A stretch of DNA of 64,000 bases from Bacilli bacterium (GTDB lineage: Bacteria > Bacillota_I > Bacilli_A > RFN20 > CAG-288), in NCBI GenBank assembly GCA_022652945.1, contig JALCRV010000007.1, positions 1-64,000 of the forward strand, written 5' to 3'. Positions 40,475 to 49,669 of the stretch are shown here, one piece after another. How positions within the stretch are numbered: position 1 is the first letter of the stretch; each line of letters starts with the position of its first letter. The position numbers and the translations under genes are program-made. The notes beneath the pieces were generated by a model. That model was not told the DNA's origin. It did no database searches and saw nothing but the letters and a program-made list of their open reading frames with translations.

Positions 40475-41311
40475 ATGCTTGTAAATTTGAACGAAGTCTT
40501 AAAGAAAGCGCAAGCGGAGCACTACGGAGTCGGACTATTTAATACAGTCGATTCTGAAATGCTTCAAGCCGCTATTGAAGCCGCAGAGGAGCTATCATCC
40601 CCGATTATCATTGGAACTGCCGAGGTGCTTTTACCATACGGCGAACTAAAGTTAATTGCTCCAAGCATTATTGCTATGGCTAAGCAAGCCAAAGTTCCCG
40701 TCGTTGTCCATTATGATCATGGCTTGACCTTCCAACGCTGCTTGGAGGCACTTCATCTTGGCTTTTCTTCAATAATGTACGACGCCTCAGCCAAAACATA
40801 TGAACAAAACGTATCTGAAACAGCTGAATTAGTTAGGATAGCCCATGGATTCGGAGCCACAGTCGAAGGAGAAATAGGCCATGTTGGGGAAGCTGTAAAT
40901 GGCGATAATGCTACCGACAAAATGTATACCACCGTTGAAGCTGCCAAGGATTTTGCCGCTAGGACAGGGGTCGATGCTCTGGCAGTCGCTATCGGAACAG
41001 CCCACGGTGTCTATAAAATTAAGCCCAAGCTAAATATCCAACGTCTGAAAGAAATCCGTTCAGCAGTCAATGTCCCATTGGTTCTTCATGGTGGCAGTGG
41101 GTTAAGCGACGATGATTTTAAAAACACCATTGCAGCTGGGATTGCTAAAATCAATGTCTTCACCGATCTCTGTTTGGCTGGAGAGAAGGCGATGAAAGAG
41201 GGCATTGCAGCTGAGGAAAATTATCTTCAGATCCGCAACTCCAAAAAGGACGCCATAAAAGAAGCGATTAAAGTCAAGATGAGACTGTTTGACTCACAAG
41301 GGAAGGCTTAA
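40475..41311 (+). CDS. Class II ketose-bisphosphate aldolase
   Basis: VHYDHG, GATVEGEIGHVGEA, GTAHGVYK, LVLHGGSGLSDDD. Confidence 0.92.
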   Translation: MLVNLNEVLKKAQAEHYGVGLFNTVDSEMLQAAIEAAEELSSPIIIGTAEVLLPYGELKLIAPSIIAMAKQAKVPVVVHYDHGLTFQRCLEALHLGFSSIMYDASAKTYEQNVSETAELVRIAHGFGATVEGEIGHVGEAVNGDNATDKMYTTVEAAKDFAARTGVDALAVAIGTAHGVYKIKPKLNIQRLKEIRSAVNVPLVLHGGSGLSDDDFKNTIAAGIAKINVFTDLCLAGEKAMKEGIAAEENYLQIRNSKKDAIKEAIKVKMRLFDSQGKA

Positions 41312-41333
41312 TTCCAAATTTGCCTACGAGCCG

Positions 41334-41364
41334 TTGACAAAAAGCGCTAACATTGGTATATAAT
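41334..41364 (+). promoter_or_regulatory. Promoter of the lipoprotein/ABC operon, overlapped by cre-like sequence (41339-41352)
   Basis: TTGACA with TATATA/TATAAT at 17-19 nt spacing; AAAAAGCGCTAACA overlaps. Confidence 0.6.
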
Positions 41365-41378
41365 GTTAACGGTAACAT
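41363..41378. promoter_or_regulatory. LacI-type operator candidate
   Basis: Perfect inverted repeat ATGTTA-ACGG-TAACAT overlapping -10/start region. Confidence 0.6.
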
Positions 41379-41454
41379 AAATAACAAATAGCGATATAAT
41401 CGCTGATTAAAGCGAAAGGAGGAATTGAACTAAAAACTAAGTAACCGATAAAAT

Positions 41455-41466
41455 GATAACGTTAAC
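41455..41466. promoter_or_regulatory. Operator candidate GATAACGTTAAC, copy 1
   Basis: TAACGTTA palindrome; identical 12-mer at 56134-56145. Confidence 0.6.
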
Positions 41467-41514
41467 TAGAAGATTTACTCGAAGATGACTAAAGGCAAAA
41501 AAGGAGAAAATAAA

Positions 41515-42675
41515 ATGAAAAATTTTGCTAAAGGAACCTTAGGCATGCTCTGTATGCTGACTATGGCTGGTCTATTGACTGGATGTGGTAATCCGACTTC
41601 TTCTGTGAAATCCGAGACTTCTGCAGCTTCGTCCGCAACGAATTCCACAGTTGTTTCTTCGGTCGCTTCTTCGACCGTAGGTATCTCTTCTGCTAAACCT
41701 TCTTCTTCCGCAGCTTCCTCGGTGGCGGAGAATCAAATCGGCATTTCTCAAAAGTTTACTTTAAATGTCGGTGAAAACGTCCAATTATATGCCACCGGGC
41801 TTTTAACTGGTGAAACGGCTGTCTGGTCGAGCAGCAAACCTGAAGTTGCGACTGTCACGGCTGGGTTAGTCGCTGGCGTCGGTGTCGGAGAAGCTGATAT
41901 TACATTGACCGTAGGGAAACGTACCGCGGTCGCCCATATCGAGGTTGTGGCAGCGCCAGTTGTTGAAGAACCGAAAGTCTACGCTGGGATGACTGTTAAA
42001 GAACTTGATGCTATTCCTGATGTTACACATTCCGATTTTGATAACGCGATGAATTCCACATGGAATATCGGCTGGGATGGTGATGGCTCCTTAACTAACG
42101 GAACTAACAAGATTGACTTCGACGGTTCAGCTCCGGAATCCTTAAAATGGAAAGTCAAGAGCTTGGATGGTGTCGGCCAAGCTATTAACGCTGGGTGGGG
42201 CTGTGAACTTTGGTCTCAAGGCCAGGAAACCCTTTCCGAGGGCGCCGATGTCATTATGTATAACAAGATTGATGTTCCGTGCAACGTCAATCAGTTCCGT
42301 GTCTGGGGTGTCGGTATGTCGAATGTCAATCTTTCGGGCAACGGAGCTTTCCGCGTCAAAGCTCTATATAAGGATGGAGCTGGTTACTATGAGTCTTTAA
42401 TCCTTAACCCGATAACTCAGGTCCCGTCTTACACTTATGATGGCTATGTTGCTTTCACCGGTGCAGATCAGACCTTGCCGAATGCTTTGGATAATTGCAT
42501 GGTCGTCTACGATATGTCCGCTATCAAAGGAAAGACTGTAATTATCTCCATCGAATTCGATGCTGGAAACGCTAAACGCGGAACCGAAGATACTGAAGCC
42601 GCTGAGGGTGTCAAGAATGGCGCCATCATGCCTGATTGCTTCATTGTCAAGAGAGTAATGTTCTTAGCCGCATAG
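41515..42675 (+). CDS. Lipoprotein with Ser-rich linker, BIG2-like domain and predicted beta-sandwich C-terminus
   Basis: LLTGCGN lipobox; VWSSSKPEVATVTAGLVAGVGVGEADITLTVG (BIG2); C-terminal segment shared in layout with next gene. Confidence 0.78.
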   Translation: MKNFAKGTLGMLCMLTMAGLLTGCGNPTSSVKSETSAASSATNSTVVSSVASSTVGISSAKPSSSAASSVAENQIGISQKFTLNVGENVQLYATGLLTGETAVWSSSKPEVATVTAGLVAGVGVGEADITLTVGKRTAVAHIEVVAAPVVEEPKVYAGMTVKELDAIPDVTHSDFDNAMNSTWNIGWDGDGSLTNGTNKIDFDGSAPESLKWKVKSLDGVGQAINAGWGCELWSQGQETLSEGADVIMYNKIDVPCNVNQFRVWGVGMSNVNLSGNGAFRVKALYKDGAGYYESLILNPITQVPSYTYDGYVAFTGADQTLPNALDNCMVVYDMSAIKGKTVIISIEFDAGNAKRGTEDTEAAEGVKNGAIMPDCFIVKRVMFLAA

Positions 42676-42691
42676 TCTTTAGTATCCATTT

Positions 42692-42735
42692 GGGGGCATC
42701 AATAGAAATATTGGTGCCCCGGTCTTTTCGTTTTT
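42692..42735 (+). terminator. Rho-independent terminator/attenuator inside the operon
   Basis: GGGGCATCAATA-loop-TATTGGTGCCCC followed by T-rich tract. Confidence 0.75.
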
Positions 42736-42793
42736 ATCAAAGACTGATAAATTCAGCCTGCGTAGTAAAATGTATTCGAAACAAGGAGGCTTT

Positions 42794-44578
42794 ATGGAAA
42801 AAAGCAAGAACATCGTAAGAGGTTTTATTGGAATTGCCGCTGCTTTCACACTCTGCTGGGGTCTAGCAAGCTGCGGAAACAGCGGAAATTCCTCCGCAAA
42901 TTTGAATACCTCACTTTCCGACTCCCAAACTCAATCCGGTTCTGAAAACGAAACGGGTGTAAATGGAATTACCATCACTGGAACCGGAGTAACTAGCGGA
43001 GCTCTTAATGTATATATCGGTAACAAGGATATAACCTTAAAAGCCGTTGTCTCTCCTTCTGATGCGACTGGATACACGGTTATCTGGAATTCCTCTTCGG
43101 AAGATGTGGCAACTATTTCGCAAACTGGTGTTCTACACTTTGTTTCTGTGGGTAGTTCAATTATCACCGCTGCTGTTGGAAAAATCAAAGCATCGGTTAA
43201 TCTCACTGTAAAAGACAAAGTCCTAATTACTTCTATGGCCTTTAAGCAATCATCTTACGATGTGGCTTTATCTGCTAGCACCACTACGACTTTGGATTTA
43301 GCGGATGAATTAGTTATCCTTCCTGATAACGCTACCTCAAAGACTGTCGTTTATTCTATAGCTCCGGAAGACAGCAATGTAATAATTAACGCTCAAGGAA
43401 TGGTTAGCGTTGGAACTTCTGCGACTCCAGGTGGAGAATATACGGTTACCGCCGCTTCTGTCGGCCAATCGGATATGAAAGCTCAGACATTGGTCAAACT
43501 TACATCATCTTTACCGACTGGTATGTATGTTCGTCTGTCCTCTAATGCTGGAGCCAAGCGTGATTCTTACGTATATGAATTCTCCTTGTCAGATAAGCAG
43601 TTTGAGAACTTGACTTTCGCTGCAGAATTGCGACCGGTGGGTGCCATTGGAACTATAAACTATTCTTCCAAGAATCCTTCGATCGCCGACATCAATCAAA
43701 AAGGAGTCATTGATATTAAAGCAGTTGGGGAAACTCAGCTTGTCTTTACAACAGCTGGAGCAGGGAATATCACCATTGAAAAAGATATCAATATTAAAAT
43801 AACCGACCCTGTCAACTATCCGATTAGTGACTTGAATGTGCTAAATAGTGAACTTCCGACTTCTATCGATAACGCTAACTATTGGGATATGGAAACTAAT
43901 CCTTCCGTGAAAGCTGGCTCCGCCTTCTATTGTGTGCAGGAACCGACTGACACCTTAGGGATGTATTCAGATAATATTGATAATACTGGATTACGTGGTA
44001 AGCTGATGCCTAACCAAGGCAATGGGGCTTACTTGGAAGATGGCGGGTGGTGTGTCGTTTATACCACTTGGGATTGGCCCTACGATAATGAGCAAGCTAA
44101 TGCTTATCTCTTCGATAGGATCAAGAGCCCGGCTGGTGCTACAACCTTGCGTTTACAAGCTCGTTCACAATCTGGCCTGCATACTTCGGGAATGGCAAAG
44201 TTCCGCGTCCGTTTAGTTGATGCCTCTGATACATCAAAACAAGTATTCTTAAATATCAATGGCATGAATCAGGAAGGATTCACTCCGATTCCTGACCGCA
44301 GCTTAAACGATAATGGGACCTTTGACCCTGATACTGGCTGGATTAAGATTTCTTCGGTCGGTGATTATAACATCGGGGAAGATATTTACTTCCTCCCGAT
44401 TCCTGAGGCTTGGAGACAAAAGGATTGCTATATCTTCGTTGAAAATGATGATATCCATGTTCCTAATGCCGCTGGGACCGATACAGAGACTGGAAAATGT
44501 GACGTTTTCCTATTTATCAGGATGGGCTTTGTTGATAATTCAAACGATATGTCGATTTATTCAAATGTCGGTAAATAA
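42794..44578 (+). CDS. Lipoprotein with BIG2-like domains and predicted beta-sandwich C-terminus
   Basis: LASCGN lipobox; VIWNSSSEDVATISQTGVLHFVSVGSSIITAAVG and second BIG2-like repeat. Confidence 0.78.
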   Translation: MEKSKNIVRGFIGIAAAFTLCWGLASCGNSGNSSANLNTSLSDSQTQSGSENETGVNGITITGTGVTSGALNVYIGNKDITLKAVVSPSDATGYTVIWNSSSEDVATISQTGVLHFVSVGSSIITAAVGKIKASVNLTVKDKVLITSMAFKQSSYDVALSASTTTTLDLADELVILPDNATSKTVVYSIAPEDSNVIINAQGMVSVGTSATPGGEYTVTAASVGQSDMKAQTLVKLTSSLPTGMYVRLSSNAGAKRDSYVYEFSLSDKQFENLTFAAELRPVGAIGTINYSSKNPSIADINQKGVIDIKAVGETQLVFTTAGAGNITIEKDINIKITDPVNYPISDLNVLNSELPTSIDNANYWDMETNPSVKAGSAFYCVQEPTDTLGMYSDNIDNTGLRGKLMPNQGNGAYLEDGGWCVVYTTWDWPYDNEQANAYLFDRIKSPAGATTLRLQARSQSGLHTSGMAKFRVRLVDASDTSKQVFLNINGMNQEGFTPIPDRSLNDNGTFDPDTGWIKISSVGDYNIGEDIYFLPIPEAWRQKDCYIFVENDDIHVPNAAGTDTETGKCDVFLFIRMGFVDNSNDMSIYSNVGK

Positions 44579-44616
44579 TTGATGCGAACTAAGTTTCTGA
44601 TTTTGAGGGAGGAAAA

Positions 44617-46635
44617 ATGAAAAATCATAAAATAAAGGGGCTGATGTTGTGCCTGCTGGGGATAGCAACCGTATTTGGAATGGCTTCTTGCCAAGAAGCT
44701 GATACTACCGGTTATACCAAAGATTACACAGCTAAAGGCTCGAATGCTGATAAGTCTTTCCACATTGTCGGAAACTGGACTAAGACTGGCATCGGTACTC
44801 ATTTTGCTTGCGGGGCCGATCCGGGTCCGGTAGGTATGTACACTATTGAAGGGTGCATGCAGTATGCCAGAGATACAAAATACTTTTCTTACTTGATTGC
44901 TGAAAAGTTTATTCATGGTGATGAAAGCCAGACCGATGATGTCGAGAATGGAACCTCAGTAATCAAAATCAGAGACAATGCGTATTGGCATGATGGTGGA
45001 AAAGTCACTGCCATGGACATTCTATCCTATTACGCTCTTTGCTATACCTCGTTAACAACTTATGTATCGGATATGTATGTGGTAGATGACAACCAAAACG
45101 GTGATCTTTCGGATGATTTAACTCTTAAAATTGTCTGGAAATCATGGAAAGAGCCGACAGATTACGCCAAAAATGTCCTCCTGGCTCAGGACACCAAAAA
45201 TTGCACGATTCAGTATTCAAAATTCAAAGCCTTCGTCGATGCTTCCTTAGATCTGATCAGAAATGGCGAAAATGGGACTCCCAATCCAGCAGTCACCAAA
45301 AATGATGATGGGGTCGGTGAAGAAAGATTAGGCAGACACACTGCTGGTGTCAGCGGTTCTTTAGGTTCAATCTACAATAATTTCCGCGCCACAGTTCTCA
45401 AACCTGATGGAGCTTACGATGGTTACTATTATTGTGGAACTGGGCCATTTAAGGTTCAGTCAGTTACTGAAAATCAGCTTATTTTGGTTAAAAATGAAAA
45501 GTATTATAAGGCTAACAATGTCGGATTTGATAAGATTGTTTGCACTCAGTATTCCAATTCCAACATGATGTTCGCTGATCTTCAAAACGGGAATCTCGAT
45601 TTCGTCGACGGCTGCTACGATAAACAACTTAACGAAACGATTCTGGCCGGTAATCCGTCCCTGGTTTCCTATAAGGTCTATGATCAAGGTGGAATCGGAA
45701 TCTATTTCAATCTTGAAAAAAACATTTGGGATGACGATAAAGTACGTTTAGCTTTCCAATATTTGTTCGATCGCAAGAGCATTGCTGATACTGCCAATCC
45801 ATATGGAAAAGTTTCTTTCCGACCGATGATGGTTATGTCTCCGGTGGAAGCAAGACAGTATTTGGATTCGGATGTTTATGATATGATTTCCAATTACTCT
45901 TTCGACCAAGAAAAGGCCGCTGAGTTGCTGACGGAAGCCGGATGGACTAAGAGCAATGGCAAATGGCATGACAAGAGTGGGGCAGAAGTAAGTCTGACCC
46001 TCGGTTATCAGAACGTCCAGCCCTTCTCAACCATCGGACAAATGGCCAAAGCTGAAGCCGAGAACTTTGGGATTAGCCTAATTCTGAAATCAGGCAATGA
46101 TATGACGACTTGGTTTTCCACAGCTTCTGCTTCTAATTCAATTTATGACTTGGTGGCTGCAAGTACTGAACTAAATTCATTTGGTACGCATCCGGGTGGA
46201 TCGATGAAGCATTTCTTTGAAATGGTGCAGTGTGGTGTCCTTCATCTGCCGATTGATAAAGATGGGCATTATGGGACCCGAGTAGATTTGCTTTCCCCCG
46301 ACGATCACACCGTTTCTTTAGGCAAAGTGCGCGCTTATGATCTTTACGCAAAGATTTACTGCTGCGATGATGCAACGCTTAAACAATATTCTGATTCAAT
46401 TGTTCTCGGAATGTCGAAATATAATTACGGGATTCAATTCTATGAGAATGTTTCAGGCTCCTACTTTAATCTCGATCGAATCGGTGGACTTCCTTCACCT
46501 GAAAGATTTAAGGTCGATCGAAATATTACTTTCATTCCAGAATATACTGATAAAGAATATGCTGAGTACGTATATATCAATAATGGTTTCTCACAAGCGA
46601 TTGGTATCGTCGATGGTTTCTTCTATGCTCGCTGA
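44617..46635 (+). CDS. ABC transporter substrate-binding lipoprotein (SBP family 5, oligopeptide/oligosaccharide type)
   Basis: MASCQE lipobox; IKIRDNAYWHDGGKVTAMDILSYY; DDDKVRLAFQYLFDRKSIA. Confidence 0.88.
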   Translation: MKNHKIKGLMLCLLGIATVFGMASCQEADTTGYTKDYTAKGSNADKSFHIVGNWTKTGIGTHFACGADPGPVGMYTIEGCMQYARDTKYFSYLIAEKFIHGDESQTDDVENGTSVIKIRDNAYWHDGGKVTAMDILSYYALCYTSLTTYVSDMYVVDDNQNGDLSDDLTLKIVWKSWKEPTDYAKNVLLAQDTKNCTIQYSKFKAFVDASLDLIRNGENGTPNPAVTKNDDGVGEERLGRHTAGVSGSLGSIYNNFRATVLKPDGAYDGYYYCGTGPFKVQSVTENQLILVKNEKYYKANNVGFDKIVCTQYSNSNMMFADLQNGNLDFVDGCYDKQLNETILAGNPSLVSYKVYDQGGIGIYFNLEKNIWDDDKVRLAFQYLFDRKSIADTANPYGKVSFRPMMVMSPVEARQYLDSDVYDMISNYSFDQEKAAELLTEAGWTKSNGKWHDKSGAEVSLTLGYQNVQPFSTIGQMAKAEAENFGISLILKSGNDMTTWFSTASASNSIYDLVAASTELNSFGTHPGGSMKHFFEMVQCGVLHLPIDKDGHYGTRVDLLSPDDHTVSLGKVRAYDLYAKIYCCDDATLKQYSDSIVLGMSKYNYGIQFYENVSGSYFNLDRIGGLPSPERFKVDRNITFIPEYTDKEYAEYVYINNGFSQAIGIVDGFFYAR

Positions 46636-46655
46636 TATTTTGATTGGGAGATTGC

Positions 46656-47741
46656 ATGAATAATCCGAAAGTCTCAACTAACAAGAACGATTTAAAGACG
46701 CGCTTAAAAAAAGGTCTTTTAATCGTTTGGAGTTTGTTATATAAAAGGCGTTACCTTTTTAGAAGTATCGGCGTTGCCTTAGGTACGCTGATGCTTTCGA
46801 TTCTGATGCTTTTCTTCATGCTGAGATTGATTCCTGGCTCCTCAGTTGATTTATTCGCTAGGACACTAGTAAGCCAAAGAAACATTCCTTTTGAGGATGC
46901 AAGAATCCTAGCAATTCAGATTCTCGGATATGATCCCGACCAGCCGGCTTTCGTCCAGTTTTGGAACTATCTTGTCAAACTATTCCATGGCAATTTGGGA
47001 CAATCATTAAATGATCCGAACCTTAGTGTTAATAGTGTAATTCCTAAATTTCTCCCTTGGACTTTGTTCCTCTCAGCAGTGTCGCTTTTCATCTCCTTCT
47101 TTATTGGGATGTTCATGGGAAGTAAGTTGGCCTATCAACGGAACGCTCTGAAGAATTCTTTCCGCACAGCTTACATTGTTATTTCCGGCGCCTTCCCCGA
47201 TTTTATTTTCGGCCTTTTGATGTTAATAATCTTTGCGACCAAGCTGAAATGGTTTCCGACAGGCCAGGCCTATAATCCCTCTTACTCAACTCCAGGTTTC
47301 AATTTGAAATTCTTTTGGGATGTTCTTTATCATGGTTTTCTTCCTATCGCTACCTATGTCTTTATTTCCTCTTCGGGTTGGGCCCTTTCGGTGAAAGGAA
47401 GCTGTGTAACGGTGATGGGAGACGACTATATTTATGCCGCTAGAGCCCGTGGCATTCCTGATAGCTTAATTCAGAAAAGATATTTAAGAAAGAATGCGAT
47501 GCTTCCGTTGATTACTTCTTTGGCCATTTCTTTTGCAGCCACTTTCGGCGGTTCTCCATTGATTGAAAACATCTTCAACTATCCTGGATTAGGGCAATTG
47601 CTAGCCAACTATATCGCCGCGAGGGAATACTTCATGATTGTCGGCATTCTTTTCTTTACCTCAGCAATCATTATCTTGGCAAACATGATCACCGATATGC
47701 TTTATTCTGTGATTGATCCGCGAATTAGAAGGGGAACATAA
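46656..47741 (+). CDS. ABC transporter permease (DppB/OppB family)
   Basis: RARGIPDSLIQKRYLRKNAMLPLIT; GGSPLIENIFNYPGLGQL. Confidence 0.9.
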   Translation: MNNPKVSTNKNDLKTRLKKGLLIVWSLLYKRRYLFRSIGVALGTLMLSILMLFFMLRLIPGSSVDLFARTLVSQRNIPFEDARILAIQILGYDPDQPAFVQFWNYLVKLFHGNLGQSLNDPNLSVNSVIPKFLPWTLFLSAVSLFISFFIGMFMGSKLAYQRNALKNSFRTAYIVISGAFPDFIFGLLMLIIFATKLKWFPTGQAYNPSYSTPGFNLKFFWDVLYHGFLPIATYVFISSSGWALSVKGSCVTVMGDDYIYAARARGIPDSLIQKRYLRKNAMLPLITSLAISFAATFGGSPLIENIFNYPGLGQLLANYIAAREYFMIVGILFFTSAIIILANMITDMLYSVIDPRIRRGT

Positions 47742-47743
47742 TT

Positions 47744-48661
47744 ATGGAAAATATCACTGATAAATCCCTTTCTTTTAAGGAAAACATAGCCGATTTAGCT
47801 AAGACATTCTGGGAAAAGATAAAGAAAATCTGCAAGGCTTTGTTTTCAAATTGGCAAGCTTCCACCGGCACGTCTATTATGTTGTTCTTCATCTTGCTGG
47901 CTTTTATTGGACCGTTGATTTTACCTTATAACGGTATCGGGAATCCTGTCTATAAATTCGCGGCTCCGAGCGCTTCCCATTGGTTTGGCTGCGATTCGCA
48001 GGGTCGAGATGTCTTGGCCATGATTATCGCCGGCACTAAGAATATTTTTGCTATCTCACTTTTAACAGGTATCTTTACTGTTATCATCGGAGTTCTGATA
48101 GGCATGATTTCCGCTATGGCTAAACCTTGGGTGGACAAGATACTCCAGTTAATTACTAATATGTTTCTTACGATTCCTTCCTTTCCGATTCTGATGATGA
48201 TTTCAGCGGTTATCACCATTCGAGATAACTTTACGTTTGCCATTATTCTGGCTTTATGGTCTTGGCCTGGATTAGCTAGAGCAGTCCGTGCGCAAATCAT
48301 TTCCTTGAAAGAAAGGGACTTTATTCAAATTTGCCATGTCATGAAAATGCCACAAGCGCATATTATTTTCTTTGAGCTAATGCCTAATATTTCTTCTTAT
48401 ATTCTGATTAACCTTATTATGGTAATGCGCTCTGCCATTACCTCTTCGGTCGGCATTATGTTCTTGGGTGTTGCTGAAATGGATCCTTCTAACTGGGGTG
48501 CCATGCTCTATGACATCATGAATTCGGGTGCTTTAATGATCAATTCTGCTTTCGCTTATTGCTTAGCCCCGATTTTGACTATCGCTCTTTTCCAGATGGG
48601 AGTTGTGAATCTAGCAAATGGATTGGATGAAACTCTTAATCCACGTTTAAAGAAGAACTGA
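47744..48661 (+). CDS. ABC transporter permease (DppC/OppC family)
   Basis: HWFGCDSQGRDVLAMIIAGTKNIF; LMPNISSYILINLIMVMRSAI. Confidence 0.9.
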   Translation: MENITDKSLSFKENIADLAKTFWEKIKKICKALFSNWQASTGTSIMLFFILLAFIGPLILPYNGIGNPVYKFAAPSASHWFGCDSQGRDVLAMIIAGTKNIFAISLLTGIFTVIIGVLIGMISAMAKPWVDKILQLITNMFLTIPSFPILMMISAVITIRDNFTFAIILALWSWPGLARAVRAQIISLKERDFIQICHVMKMPQAHIIFFELMPNISSYILINLIMVMRSAITSSVGIMFLGVAEMDPSNWGAMLYDIMNSGALMINSAFAYCLAPILTIALFQMGVVNLANGLDETLNPRLKKN

Positions 48662-48664
48662 GGA

Positions 48665-49669
48665 ATGCCTATGGATAAAGAAAATATCATTGAAGTTAAA
48701 GACCTCTGCGTGGATTATAAGATGAAACATTTTACAATACGCGCCGTAAATCACGTGGATTTCAATGTCAAAAAAGGCAAAATCACGGCTTTGGTCGGAG
48801 AATCAGGCTCTGGGAAAACCACTTTAGCGACCGCTCTTTTTAACTGTCTTTCCTCACCTGGGGAGATAACTAATGGGCAAGTCCTTTTCAACCAAGCCGA
48901 TGGGAAGGAACTTGATGTCGCAAAATTAAACGAGAATGAATTAAAGCGTTTCCGTTGGAAACATATTTCGATGGTCTTCCAAGGAGCCCAATCAGCCTTA
49001 AATCCTGTAATGACGATTTTTGATCAGTTTCTTGAGACTCTCGTGGTCCACGATGCGGTGAAAAATCGCAATGAAGCTGAAAAAATCTCTCGCCATTATC
49101 TTGAATTTGTTAATTTGGATGCCGATCGTATCATGGGTAGCTATCCCCACGAGCTTTCCGGCGGAATGAAGCAGAGAGTCATGATTGCTTTCGCTTTGTT
49201 GATGCAACCTGAGTTGATTCTTCTTGATGAACCCACTACCGCCTTAGATGTCATAACTCAGCAATATATTTTTGAACTCTTGAAAAAAATCAATAATGAA
49301 TTGAATATTTCGATGCTATTGATGACTCACGATATCTCAATTGTGGCAAAATACGCTGATTACGTGGGCGTGATGTACGGTGGCCATATTATGGAATTTG
49401 GGGATGTCTACAAAGTCTTTTCTGGCAATTATCATCCGTATACTTCCGGACTGATTCACGCTACCCCATCTTTAGTTAAGCCTTTAAATGAATTGAAGGC
49501 TATCGGGGGCAACCCTCCAGATTTGCTTCAGATGCCTAAAGGATGTCCTTTTAATCCGCGCTGTCCCAAAGCGATGGATATCTGCAAAGAAAAAGAGCCT
49601 GCCTTTATCAATTTGGAGGATGGTGAAGGTGTTAAATGCTGGCTTTTCGATAAGAGGGGGATAAGGTAA
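48665..49669 (+). CDS. ABC transporter ATP-binding protein (DppD/OppD family)
   Basis: GESGSGKTTLA, ELSGGMKQRVMIA, LLDEPTTALD, GCPFNPRCPKAMDIC. Confidence 0.92.
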   Translation: MPMDKENIIEVKDLCVDYKMKHFTIRAVNHVDFNVKKGKITALVGESGSGKTTLATALFNCLSSPGEITNGQVLFNQADGKELDVAKLNENELKRFRWKHISMVFQGAQSALNPVMTIFDQFLETLVVHDAVKNRNEAEKISRHYLEFVNLDADRIMGSYPHELSGGMKQRVMIAFALLMQPELILLDEPTTALDVITQQYIFELLKKINNELNISMLLMTHDISIVAKYADYVGVMYGGHIMEFGDVYKVFSGNYHPYTSGLIHATPSLVKPLNELKAIGGNPPDLLQMPKGCPFNPRCPKAMDICKEKEPAFINLEDGEGVKCWLFDKRGIR

